64,000 nucleotides of DNA, taken from assembly GCF_019059575.1 (NCBI RefSeq), contig NW_024881787.1, positions 310,001 to 374,000 of the forward strand, written 5' to 3'. The position numbers and the translations under genes are program-made. The stretch is from Amphibalanus amphitrite. Taxonomy: Eukaryota > Arthropoda > Thecostraca > Balanomorpha > Balanidae. This document shows, piece after piece, positions 46,666 to 57,931 of this stretch (position 1 is its first letter; each line of letters begins with the position of its first letter). Below the pieces are notes generated by a model that saw only the letters and a list, made by a program, of their open reading frames with translations, was not told the DNA's origin and ran no database searches.

Positions 46666-49600
46666 CACGGACGTATAAATAAACTGGACTGACGATCCCA
46701 ATGGACCTCCTATGGAAGATAGTGAAGCCGACAAGGCGCCATTTTACGTTGCCAAAAACCCGTGCTCTGAAAGGTCTACGAACCATTACAATTGGAATTG
46801 CGTCTAAACGGATGATCGGATCGAGATGCTGGTGGTACCGTTCGATGGGTAATGCTTTGAGGCAGGTGATGATGCATGACACAGGTCATTTGGTGTCACG
46901 TGGCGCGTGCCACGTGCCGACAAAGTCGGGAAGGGCAAAAACCTTTAAGCGACGCTCCAAATTAAACGGTGGACGGCACAGGTGCCAAATTCACAGGTCA
47001 CATGTCCCGGTGTTTGACCATTACCATATGGTATGCTCGGCAGCAGGGGGTGCGGAATGCACGCGCCAGGGGCGAAAAACATGTTTTGAGGATGCATCCT
47101 CCGATTCCGGAAAACCTTGACCTAGGCACACCAAATTTGGCACACTGACACTACTGGACGAGCGCTTTAAGGCGCTGTGCAAATAGATGTGCTGGGGTAC
47201 ACGGTGCACGTGCTGTGCACGTGCAAACCTTTTGATGTTGCACTCTGTGTCACATATACGGGCAGAGCGGGTAGCGCTAGCAAGCTCAAAGTGCCAAATT
47301 TACACAGGCCACCCATAATGCATTCCAGCATAGTTATTGAGCATATCTATCTCCTGGTGGACCCCAAAGGTGCGCTCTGCACGTGCAAAAAATTATCGCG
47401 CCGGGCGGTGGGGATGCTTGGACACCCCATGTAGGTTTATGTAAATATATCTCGAAAACGGCGTTGTGGAGCGCCGCCGTTTTTAGCACACCCTTTCATG
47501 AATCTTGTTCACACATGCTGCATAACTTTCAGACCCAGGTCACTCAAGGTTAGTTCACCAGGTTACGTCCACGGTCCAAGTGGCCTTACCTTAGGAAAAG
47601 TTATAATGCCCGTCATAGCTACACAGACTGAACAATCGGTCTAAAACGTTGGCCTATAGTCGATGGTCGATAGTCGATGGTCGATGGCCACCTATGGTCG
47701 ATGATGACGACAACAACAACGTTCGTCGGTCCCCCTGGTCGGCTCACCATTTAGGTGCTGATTCATTTGAAAATGGGAGATGATATCACTTTTGCCTACT
47801 CCAGTAGGTACCCATCACCCTCACGTGAGGCAAAGGACACAAAACATAGACGAGCGGTGTCGCCTGAAGAAGTTCGTTATGTGCTGGCAATAGCTAGTAC
47901 CACAGTTTGATAAACAAATCACCAATTATCTCAAAGCAAGAATTGAGAGTAACCGCAGATTGTTTGATACGGTCTTTAAAACGGCAAACCATTTCTTTTG
48001 TCAAATTCGGGCTCCAAAACTTTTAGCTACCCAGCAACGCAAATTTACGCTACCATCGCCCGATAGCTCAGCATAGGCATCTTTGTTTCCACGTTGTTTG
48101 CGCCTGTAGTGATACTGTACCGCAATAACCATTATCTTCATCTTTCATCCATAGATGGCAGTAGCAGAGCGCCTGCATCTATGCTGTGCCGCAGTGCTTT
48201 TACAATACGAACTGAGCATTGAGCAAGCGCGGTGCAATGCGATTATGTGGTGGCCTGGACCGGTGACCGCGGCCAAGAAGAAATGGCTCCAACTTGACTG
48301 AGTAGCGGTAAATCAGCATCTGATATTAAGTTATTATTACGAGACCATGTTTGGCCGGAATCGTGATTCGGCGTACGTCGGCGCGCACTAGCAGCGCGTT
48401 TGCTGTCTTTTCGTGGTTTCAAGCGTTCAAACACGTGATGTGATGTTGGTCACATGCAATATGGTGATTGGTGGGCGTCAAGGTCACGTGAAAATTAGGT
48501 CAAGGTCACTGACCTTTAATGACCTTGGTTCACCTTTTCGAGTTTTACATGTTTCTAGGACAGTTTTTGGAGCTGATTTGATTTCGAATTTAGCATTCAG
48601 TTCAACATTATAGTTTTAGTGCATTCGTAACATGTTACGACGCCATCAGTGGTGGTGGACACCCAAGATTACTTTACTACTCACCTACTATGGATAAGCT
48701 ACTTTACTATGGATAAGATACTTTACTATGGATAAGATACTTAACGTATACCTATATGGTGCTCTTAATAATCGCCGCCAACGTTTTAGACCGATTGTTC
48801 AGTCTGTGTAGCTATGACGGGCATTATAACTTTTCCTAAGGTAAGGCCACTTGGACGTAACCTGGTGACCTAACCTTGAGTGACCTGGGTCTGAAAGTTA
48901 TGCAGCATGCGTGAAAAAGATGCATGAAAGGGTGTGATAAAAACGGCGGCGCTCCACAACGCCGTTTTCGAGATATATTTACATAAACCTACATGGAGTG
49001 TCCAAGCATCCCCACCGCCCGGCGCGGATAATTTTTTGCACGTGCAGAGCGCACCTTTGGGGTCCACCAGGAGATAGATATGCTCAATAACTATGCTGGA
49101 ATGCATTCTGGGTGGCCTGTGTAAATTTGGCACTTTGAGCTTGCCAGCGCTACCCGCCCTACCCGCATGTGTGACACAGAGTGCAACATCAAAAGGTTTG
49201 CACGTGCACAGCACGTGCACCGTGTACCCAAGCACGCCTATTTATACAGCACCTTAAAGCGCGTGTCCATCAGTGTCAGTGTACCAAATTTGGTGTGCCT
49301 AGGTCAAGGTTTTCCGGAATCGGAGGATGCATCCTCAAAACATGTTTTTCGCCCCTGGCGCGTGCATTCCGCACCCCCTGCTGCCGAGCATACCATATGG
49401 TAATGGTCAAACACCGGGACATGTGACCTGTGAATTTGGCACCTGTGCCGTCCACGGTTTAATTTGGAGCGTCGCTTAAAGGTTTTTGCCCTTCCCGACT
49501 TTGTCGGCACGTGGCACGCGCCACGTGACACCGAATGACCTGTGTCATGCATCATCACCTGCCTCAAAGCATTACCCATCGAACGGTACCACCAGCATCT

Positions 49601-52600
49601 CGATCCGATCATCCGTTTAGACGCAATTCCAATTGTAATGGTTCGATGACCTTTCAGAGCATGGGTTTTTGGCAACGTAAAATGGCGCCTTGTCGGCTTC
49701 ACCTGAATGGAGGTGGTTGCGGGTCACGTACCGGGGTTACATGAGCAAGGAAATGCGTATCAGGAACGGATTTTCCTATTCGCTCACCATTGTAGTTCGT
49801 TTGTAATGCGTATTAACTCTGCTCATGTAACCCCGAGCACGGACGTATAAATAAACTGGACTGACGATCCCAATGGACCTCCTATGGAAGATAGTGAAGC
49901 CGACAAGGCGCCATTTTACGTTGCCAAAAACCCGTGCTCTGAAAGGTCATCGAACCATTACAATTGGAATTGCGTCTAAACGGATGATCGGATCGAGATG
50001 CTGGTGGTACCGTTCGATGGGTAATGCTTTGAGGAGGTGATGATGCATGACACAGGTCATTCGGTGTCACGTGGCGCGTGCCACGTGCCGACAAAGTCGG
50101 GAAGGGCAAAAACCTTTAAGCGACGCTCCAAATTAAACGGTGGACGGCACAGGTGCCAAATTCACAGGTCACATGTCCCGGTGTTTGACCATTACCATAT
50201 GGTATGCTCGGCAGCAGGGGGTGCGGAATGCACGCGCCAGGGGCGAAAAACATGTTTTGAGGATGCATCCTCCGATTCCGGAAAACCTTGACCTAGGCAC
50301 ACCAAATTTGGCACACTGACACTACTGGACGAGCGCTTTAAGGCGCTGTGCAAATAGATGTGCTGGGGTACACTGTGCACGTGCTGTGCACGTGCAAACC
50401 TTTTGATGTTGCACTCTGTGTCACATATACGGGCAGAGCGGGTAGCGCTAGCAAGCTCAAAGCGCCAAATTTACACAGGCCGCCCAGAATGCATTCCAGC
50501 ATAGTTATTGAGCATATCTATCTCCTGGTGGACCCCAAAGGTGCGCTCTGCACGTGCAAAAAATTATCCACGCCGGGCGGTGGGGATGCTTCGACACCCC
50601 ATGTAGGTTTATGCAAATATCTCGAAAACGGCGTTGTGGAGCGCCGCCGTTTTTAGCACACCCTTTCATGAATCTTTTTCACACATGCTGCATAACTTTC
50701 AGACCCAGGTCACTCAAGGTTAGTTCACCAGGTTACGTCCACGGTCCAAGTGGCCTTACCTTAGGAAAAGTTATAATGCCCGTCATAGCTACACAGACTG
50801 AACAATCGGTCTAAAACGTGGGCCTATGGTCGATGGTCGATAGTCGATGGTCGATGGCCACCTATGTATGGTCGATGATGACGACAACAACAACGTTCGT
50901 CGGTCCCCCTGGTCGGCTCACCATTTAGGTGCTGATCCATTTGAAAATGGGAGATGATATCACTTTTGCCTACTCCGGTAGGTACCCATCACACTCACGT
51001 GAGGCAAAGGACACAAAACATAGACGAGCGGTGTCGCCTGAAGTTCGTTATGTGCTGATAATAGCTTGTAAGTACCACAGTTTGATAAACAAATCACCAA
51101 TTATCTCAAAGCAAGAATTGAGAGTAACCGTAGATTGTTTGATACGGTCTTTAAAACGGCAAACCATTTCTTTTGTCAAATTCGGGCTTCAAAACTTTTA
51201 GCTACCCAACAACGCAAATTTACGCTACTATCGCCCGATAGCGCAGCATAGGCATCTTTGTTTCCACGTTGTTTGCGCCTGTAGTGATACTGTACCGCAA
51301 TAACCATTATCTTCATCTTTCACCCATAGATGGCAGTAGCAGAGCGCCTGCATCTATGCTGTGCCGCAGTGCTTTTACAATACGAACTGAGCATTGAGCA
51401 AGCGCGGTGTAATACGATTATGTGGTGGCCTGGACCGGTGACCGCGGCCAAGAAGAAATGGCTCTAACTTGACTGAAAAGCGGTAAATCAGCATGTTATA
51501 TGTTATTATTACGAGACCATGTTTGGCCGGAATCGTGATTCGGCGTACGTCGGCGCGCACTAGCAGCGCGTTTGCTGTCTTTTCGTGGTTTCGAGTGTTC
51601 AAACATGTGATATGATGTTGGTCACATGTAATATGGTGGGTGTCAAGGTCACGTGAAAATTAGGTCAAGGTCACTGACCTTTACTGACCTTGGTTCACCT
51701 TTTCGAGTTTTACACGTTTCTAGGACAGTTTTTGGAGCTGATTTCGAATTTAGAATTCAGTTTAACATTTAAGAAGTTATAGTTTTAGTGCCTTCGTAAC
51801 ATGCTACGACGCCATCAGTGGTGGTTGACACCTACTATGGATAAGCTACTTTAATATGGATAATTGATACTTTACTATGGATAAGATACTTTACGCATAC
51901 CTATATGGTGCTCTTAGTAATCGCCGCCAACGTTTTAGACCGATTGTTCAGTCTGTGTAGCTATGACGGGCATTATAACTTTTCCTAAGGTAAGGCCACT
52001 TGGACGTAACCTGGTGACCTAACCTTGAGTGACCTGGGTCTGAAAGTTATGCAGCATGTGTGAAAAAGATTCATGAAAGGGTGTGCTAAAAACGGTGGCG
52101 CTCCACAACGCCGTTTTCGAGATATTTACATAAACCTACATGGGGTGTCCAAGCATCCCCACCGCCCGGCGCGGATAGTTTTTTGCACGTGCAGAGCGCA
52201 CCTTTGGGGTCCACCAGGAGATAGATATGCTCAATAACTATGCTGGAATGCATTCTGGGCGGCCTGTGTAAATTTGGCGCTTTGAGCTTGCTAGCGCTAC
52301 CCGCTCTGCCCGTATATGTGACACAGAGTGCAACATCAAAAGGTGTGCACGTGCACAGCACGTGCACCGTGTACCCCAGCACATCTATTTGCACAGCGCC
52401 AATTAAAGCGCTCGTTCAGTAGTGTCAGTGTGCCAAATTTGGTGTGCCTAGGTCAAGGTTTTCCGGAAGCGGAGGATGCATCCTCAAAACATGTTTTTCG
52501 CCCCTGGCGCGTGCATTCCGCACCCCCTGCTGCCGAGCATACCATATGGTAATGGTCAAACACCGGGACATGTGACCTGTGAATTTGGCACCTGTGCCGT

Positions 52601-52925
52601 CCACCGTTTAATTTGGAGCGTCGCTTAAAGGTTTTTGCCCTTCCCGACTTTGTCGGCACGTGGCACGCGCCACGTGACACCAAATTACCTGTGACATGCA
52701 TCATCACCTGCCTCAAAGCATTAACCATCGAACGGTATCACCAGCATCTCGATCCGATCATCCGTTTAGACGCAATTCCAATTGTAATGGTTCGATGACC
52801 TTTCAGAGAACGGGTTTTTGGCAACGTAAAATGGCGCCTTGTCGGCTTCACCTGAATGGAGGTGGTTGCGGGTCCAGTTTAATTATACGTCCGTGTTGCG
52901 GGTCCAGTTTAATTATACGTCCGTG
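46666..52925. mobile_element. Composite of two tandem fold-back units (family E)
   Basis: Flanked by the 8-bp target duplication TTTCTGCC (46658-46665 and 52926-52933). Outer ends CACGGACGTATAAATAAACT and AGTTTAATTATACGTCCGTG are inverted. It contains two direct units of about 3.06 kb (46666-49725 and 49837-52925), each with arms of about 1 kb facing a centre that carries a family C fragment. The units are joined by about 110 bp containing another inverted repeat (GGGGTTACATGAGCA). The right end repeats its last 28 bp. An 8-bp duplication fits hAT- or P-like elements. No transposase frame. Confidence 0.85.
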
Positions 52926-53144
52926 TTTCTGCCACTTGCGTGTGGTGAAATGGGGTCATAACTTATAAGACGGCTTTTTCATATCAATTATTTTACATAA
53001 AATCATATTTCAAACCATAAATAATGTTCGACAGCCAAATAAAAGAAACAATACCAATACGGGCTTACAGTTTAAGGCTCGACATTGTGTTGTCTACGAT
53101 TAGACAGCTGATTACGGAGCGAGTGAAGCGAGCGTAGTCTTTCC

Positions 53145-53757
53145 TTAGATTAACGGAAATTTCTGAGTATGAGCGGCCGGCCGGCCGGCCGTGGTCACTC
53201 TTTTGCGAGGCTTATATCTCAGCAACCACTTGACCGATTTACATGTGGTAATTTTTGTAGCCGGGTAGCTTCATTCCTTCTACCAAGTATTGGACTATTC
53301 CCGATGCATGTGGGTGACCCCTTATGCACGTGCCACGTGCAAAACGAAGAGGTGTCACTTTTGTAATTGTTGCAATATCTCGGTAACTACTGGGCCGATT
53401 GCGCTGAAAAATGGCATGTAGGTAGGCACCCACTAGGCAATGCATATCAATGTGCCAGAGATTGTGCTCAAATTTGGCACATCGCTAGAGACCGGTTAGT
53501 AGGGTGCCGTGCACAAGTCAGCTGGAGGTACCCCCTCAAAATTTCGCACGTGCAAGGCTCACCCTCTCGCTCGCTCCGTTAGTCGCCCCAAAAGGCGTTA
53601 TACTGGTAACTCATTCCCGTACGTCGTATGGTCGTAACACTATAATGACCTTTGCTTATTGTCACAAGTGCGCCGCATTCGCGATTGTTGCCCGACGCCT
53701 GTTTGCAGGTGAGCCCACTACAGTTGTTATACATATCTAAAAACCGAAAAACTTTTA
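53145..53757 (+). repeat. CACGTG-rich repeat family F, copy 2
   Basis: Starts near TTAACGGAAATTTCTGAGTA, has a GGCCGGCCGGCCGG tract, GCACGTGCCACGTGC and GCACGTGC boxes, and ends near TCGCTCGCTCCGTTAGTCGC. Related to 53883-56120. Confidence 0.75.
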
Positions 53758-54117
53758 GGCGAAAAAGGCACTATTCCAGGCCCATTTTTGATTTTTTTTT
53801 TTGCGATATTAGGTAAAAACAGAAGCTTCTTATCCTAGGAAAAATAAAATGGGAAATCTTTCAAAGGTGGCACACTACCTTTAACGGAAATTTCCGAGTA
53901 TGAGCGGCCGGCCGGCCGGCCGGCCGTGGTCACGCTTTTGCGAGGCTTATATCTCAGCAACCACTTGACCGATTTACATGCGGTAATTTTTGTAGGGTAG
54001 CTTCATTCCTTCTACCAAGTATTGGACTGACTTAGAGACATGTTAGTGTGGAGAGCAAATAGATATTATAGGATTAAATTGGACTTACTCCACAAGAGAA
54101 TCGTTTTCGGTCGGAGC

Positions 54118-54146
54118 TTTCGACATGTATTACATGTCCTCTTCAG
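54118..54146 (-). ncRNA. Candidate hammerhead-like ribozyme core (left arm)
   Basis: Inverted copy of the motif at 55512-55540, with identical core elements on the minus strand. The same reservation about stems I and III applies. Confidence 0.33.
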
Positions 54147-54525
54147 CGAAGGTCGGTAATCGGGGCGAAAATAAAACGTTCGGGTCGAATCGAATCGCAC
54201 AAGATGTCGGTGAGCTGCGCAGAGTTATTTAGGCCGCTTGAATTATAAAATAAGCAAGACTGAAACACGTGACGACAATAAGAGTACACTCAATGAGAAA
54301 GTCTACCAAAAAACAAGAACGCATACCACACTAATAAAATCCTAAAAATATAGAAATCAATACATACTATCTCGGTACAGAAATATAAAACGTTATACAT
54401 ACCTATAAATACCACAAAAGTTAAAAACTACAAAGATGCTAAAGCAGGTGGGGTACAAAAGTGTAAAGAGATCAATATAAAAAACACTATCACACGATAT
54501 AAATGTTTAAAACACTATAAAACTA

Positions 54526-54903
54526 CTGGCAAACACGACGAATTATTGGCAGCCAGCGGTCTTGCAGCAGCGCACCTGAGTTTCTGTTCACATTCGCATC
54601 ATTAGGCGACACCAAGACGGCCTCCCGCCGTCCCACAGTCCGGATGTACGCCGACTCGAGCAGCAGTCGCATCTGGTAGTGGTTGGCTCGATTTAGTACC
54701 TTGACCTCATCGAAGGCAGGTGAACAATCCCTGTGAGCACTGAAGGCCGATGCGTTGGCTCTCGAGCGAACAGCTCCAGTCCAGCTCTCCCGGTGTTCTC
54801 TGACTCTGGTTCCTAGCTCACGGTCTGTCTCGCCGATGTAGACCACAGGATCACCGTCAACTTGGCAGATGATCCTGTGCAGCCGATGCGAAGGCCGAGC
54901 CAA
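54526..54903 (-). pseudogene. Penelope GIY-YIG endonuclease, left arm
   Basis: Encodes IICQVDGDPVVYIGETDREL, then GTRVREHRESWTG, followed by ANASAFSAHRDCSPAFD and a C-terminal tail ending IIRRVCQ. VYIGET-R-L--R--EH is the GIY-YIG nuclease core found at the C-terminus of Penelope-like retroelements, with the Tyr, Arg and His positions present. It lacks the reverse transcriptase upstream, so it cannot act alone. Confidence 0.88.
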
Positions 54904-55135
54904 CGCATCGGCCTTCAGTGCTCACAGGGATTGTTCACCTGCCTTCGATGAGGTCAAGGTACTAAATCGAGCCAACCACTACCAGATGCGACTGCTGCTC
55001 GAGTCGGCGTACATCCGGACTGTGGGACGGCGGGAGGCCGTCTTGGTGTCGCCTAATGATGCGAATGTGAACAGAAACTCAGGTGCGCTGCTGCAAGACC
55101 GCTGGCTGCCAATAATTCGTCGTGTTTGCCAGTAG
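54890..55135 (+). pseudogene. Penelope GIY-YIG endonuclease C-terminal part, right arm
   Basis: Inverted copy of the downstream part of the left arm, starting at RANASAFSAHRDC and ending IIRRVCQ. It lacks the YIGET core. Confidence 0.88.
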
Positions 55136-55511
55136 TTTTATAGTGTTTTAAACATTTATATCGTGTGATAGTGTTTTTTATATTGATCTCTTTACACTTT
55201 TGTACCCCACCTGCTTTAGCATCTTTGTAGTTTTTAACTTTTGTGGTATTTATAGGTATGTATAACGTTTTATATTTCTGTACCGAGATAGTATGTATTG
55301 ATTTCTATATTTTTAGGATTTTATTAGTGTGGTATGCGTTCTTGTTTTTTGGTAGACTTTCTCATTGAGTGTACTTTTATTGTCGTCACGTGTTTCAGTC
55401 TTGCTTATTTTATAATTCAAGCGGCCTAAATAACTCTGCGCAGCTCACCGACATCTTGTGCGATTCGATTCGACCCGAACGTTTTATTTTCGCCCCGATT
55501 ACCGACCTTCG

Positions 55512-55540
55512 CTGAAGAGGACATGTAATACATGTCGAAA
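55512..55540 (+). ncRNA. Candidate hammerhead-like ribozyme core (right arm)
   Basis: CTGAAGA, a hairpin GGACATG-TAATA-CATGTC and GAAA, in that order, match the CUGANGA, stem II and GAAA core of hammerhead ribozymes, which are known in Penelope-like elements. I could not find convincing stems I and III nearby, so cleavage is unproven. Confidence 0.35.
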
Positions 55541-56345
55541 GCTCCGACCGAAAACGATTCTCTTGTGGAGTAAGTCCAATTTAATCCTATAATAAGTATT
55601 GGACTATTCCCGATGCATGTGGGTGACCCCTTATGCACGTGCCACGTGCAAAACGAAGAGGTGTCACTTTTGTAATAGTTGCAATATCTCGGTAACTGCC
55701 TGGCCGATTGCGCTGAAAGTTGGCATGTAGGTAGGCACCCACTAGGCAATGCATATCCATGTGCCAGAGTTGGGGTGCTGCTGCACGTGCGCACGTGCAG
55801 GGGTCGATCCAGATCTCGAGAACGGCTTGACCGATTGTGCTCAAATTTGGTACACGGTTACGGAGCAGTTAGTAGGGTGCCGTGCACAAGTCAGTTGGGA
55901 CCCATTTTGCACGTGCGCACGTGCAGGGTGCCGCTTCCAAATCTCGAGAACAGCTGGACCGATTGTGCTCAAATTTGGCACATCGCTAGAGACCGGTTAG
56001 AAGGGTGCCGTGCACAAGTCAGTTGGAGGCACCCCCTCGCAATTTCGCACGTGCAAGGCCCACCCTCTCGCTCGCTCCGTTAGTCGCCCCAAAAGGCGTT
56101 ATACTGGTTATTGTCGGTGTTTTGAGATGTGCGCAGCTGCTCACGGGTGAAATCATTCTACGGCATCCTCAAAAACCGGCGGCTACCAAGTACAGTAAAT
56201 AGCGTGCCGTGCTTTCGATCTCACGGCCTTTAAAAGATTGCGTGCTATACATCCAGCCTTACAGTGCTGCCATATCCATTTCACGCCTTTTAGGTATACA
56301 TAAGCTTGGGAGTGCGTGCACTGGTGCGCTGGTGTGGACGCTCAC

Positions 56346-56513
56346 CCGACGGTGGCCGACAGCTCGTCCACAGAGCCGAGCGCCTCGAACAGGGCGTCGT
56401 CCTTGGGCAGCCGCTGACCGGTGAACGTGCTGGAGGTGCCGCCGTCGCCCGTCTTGGTGTAGATGCGCAGGCCGCGCGTGGCGGCGCCGCCGGCCAGCGG
56501 CCGCAGCGACCGG
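56346..56513 (-). CDS. MMAB: MMAB exon with the ATP-binding KTGDGG motif (cobalamin adenosyltransferase)
   Basis: The minus strand encodes [17 protein letters not shown], then [15 protein letters not shown] and VDELSATVG. This is the N-terminal signature of PduO-type ATP:cob(I)alamin adenosyltransferases: the TKTGD-G-SS/TF loop binds ATP and the GSVDEL segment starts the first core helix. The exon ends at 56346, followed by donor GTGAGC. The 5' boundary is uncertain. CAG acceptors lie just before 56513 and just before 56535, and the frame stays open upstream into the tandem array, so 56513 is only the nearest reasonable start. The segment ahead of RIYTK ([18 protein letters not shown]) is Arg/Ala-rich, as is common just after a mitochondrial presequence. 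It is far more GC-rich than the intron DNA around it. Confidence 0.88.
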
Positions 56514-56516
56514 CTG

Positions 56517-57375
56517 TCGGCGGCCAGCACACCTACTGTCAGCAGTCGGCGGCGCGCACCACAACAGGAGGTATACACAGCCGCAGCGGCCGGCTGTCGG
56601 CGGCCAGCACACCTACTGTCAGCAGCCGGCGGCGCGCACCACAACAGGAGGTATACACAGCCGCAGCGGCCGGCTGTCGGCGGCCAGCACACCTACTGTC
56701 AGCAGTCGGCGGCGCGCACCACAACAGGAGGTATACACAGCCGCAGCGGCCGGCTGTCGGCGGCCAGCACACCTACTGTCAGCAGCCGGCGGCGCGCACC
56801 ACAACAGGAGGTATACACAGCCGCAGCGGCCGGCTGTCGGCGGCCAGCACACCTACTGTCAGCAGCCGGCGGCGCGCACCACAACAGGAGGTATACACAT
56901 TACACATTACACAGCCGCAGCGGGGCGGCCAGCACACCTACTGTCAGCAGCCGGCGGCGCGCACCACAACAGGAGGTATACACAGCCGCAGCGGCCGGCT
57001 GTCGGCGGCCAGCACACCTACTGTCAGCAGTCGGCGGCGCGCACCACAACAGGAGGTATACACAGCCGCAGCGGCCGGCTGTCGGCGGCCAGCACACCTA
57101 CTGTCAGCAGCCGGCGGCGCGCACCACAACAGGAGGTATACACAGCCGCAGCGGCCGGCTGTCGGCGGCCAGCACACCTACTGTCAGCAGTCGGCGGCGC
57201 GCACCACAACAGGAGGTATACACAGCCGCAGCGGCCGGCTGTCGGCGGCCAGCACACCTACTGTCAGCAGCCGGCGGCGCGCACCACAACAGGAGGTATA
57301 CACAGCCGCAGCGGCCGGCTGTCGGCGGCCAGCACACCTACTGTCAGCAGCCGGCGGCGCGCACCACAACAGGAG
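56517..57375. repeat. 80-bp tandem array (11 units) at the 5' edge of the upstream MMAB exon
   Basis: Eleven units begin at 56531, 56611, 56691, 56771, 56851, 56936, 57016, 57096, 57176, 57256 and 57336. Spacing is 80 bp except one 85-bp unit around 56900. Each unit holds a copy of the region just ahead of the MMAB exon, including a pyrimidine-rich stretch and a CTGCTGACAG acceptor-like site on the minus strand. Open frames of more than 300 codons across the array are repeat artefacts. Confidence 0.95.
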
Positions 57376-57931
57376 GTAGGTACTAGGTATACATAGCCGC
57401 AGCGGCGTACTCAACGCAATGCCTACCTCGCTATCGTTAACCCTCGCACGCACATGCGGGGGGGGGGGTGCCATCCCCTCCCCAGGTAGTTTTTCTGCTC
57501 TGCACTCAGCAACTCAACATTTTTAGAGCTAGAAGCCTGATTTTTTTTTCGTATAGCTGCTCCTCTATCCTTTCTTGATGTCCACTGAAAATTTCAAGTT
57601 TCTGTGGTTTTTTGTTTCGGAGATATGACCTTGTTCTTCAGGTCATGTCATGACCCAAAGGACAAATACCCAATATCTTGCCTTGGCTATGGGTCTTGTG
57701 AGATTTTGACACGTTGATTTCGGCCTTTTTTACCAGTCTTACCTCCCACCTATCATGGAACATGCTGTTAGACGATGTACATACCGGGTGATCATTTGGG
57801 AATGAGATAAAGTAAGTGGCACGTGCAGATGTGTATTCAATAGCACACCAGACAAAAGACACGTCATTAGACTCGTCATCGTGGGACATTTTGTACTGCA
57901 CACTATTATACACCTGCAAGCCACTGTTCAT

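Larger units (their letters stand above)
46255..53880 (+). mobile_element. MITE family D, copy 3, split by a 6.3-kb insertion
   Basis: The left end AGGTAGTGTGCCAG follows TTAA at 46251-46254. The element reads to GTCATTTCTGCC at 46665 and resumes at 52926 (TTTCTGCCACTTGCGTG) as far as about 53010. Its right end is TGGCACACTACCT at about 53880. Between 53011 and 53860 lie further insertions, including a CACGTG-rich repeat. Confidence 0.8.
54029..55593. mobile_element. Penelope-like element, fold-back copy
   Basis: Bounded by the 12-bp target duplication AAGTATTGGACT (54017-54028 and 55594-55605). Two nearly identical arms face each other: the left is the minus-strand 3' end, the right the plus-strand 3' end, meeting near 54890-54903. 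Each arm carries GIY-YIG endonuclease coding sequence and a 3' tail. The reverse transcriptase is absent. Inverted 5' structures are known for Penelope-like elements. Confidence 0.85.
53883..56120 (+). repeat. CACGTG-rich repeat family F, copy 3, split by Penelope
   Basis: 53883-54028 and 55606-56120 are one copy. The AAGTATTGGACT at the break is duplicated on both sides of the Penelope insertion. The right part has three subunits, each with a GCACGTGCGCACGTGC-type palindrome. Confidence 0.8.
15908..56513 (-). other. MMAB: MMAB gene span, exons 2(?) to last, with transposon-filled introns
   Basis: Four separated minus-strand segments, read from high to low coordinate, line up in order with the cobalamin adenosyltransferase family. 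All splice junctions agree in phase: 56346 donor GTGAGC with two codon bases left over, 37735 acceptor CAG taking one base; 37501 donor GTGGGT in phase 0 to 18658 acceptor CAG in phase 0; 18534 donor GTGAGA with two bases to 16010 acceptor CAG taking one base. Visible coding length is about 209 codons, against about 250 residues in human MMAB, so the missing part is the N-terminus with the mitochondrial targeting peptide. The enzyme moves the adenosyl group of ATP to cob(I)alamin in mitochondria to make the methylmalonyl-CoA mutase cofactor. Intron sizes are 18.6, 18.8 and 2.5 kb. No poly(A) signal was identified. The first exon is not located. Confidence 0.9.

Noticed and set aside
46701..52728. 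Frames of 90-139 codons repeated on both strands
   Set aside because: They are arms of the family E fold-back units; both strands give similar open frames and none has a domain.
56306..57386. Open frames of 307-357 codons on the plus strand (RPAHLLSA... repeats)
   Set aside because: They are translations of the 80-bp tandem array and run antisense to the MMAB exon; no family features.
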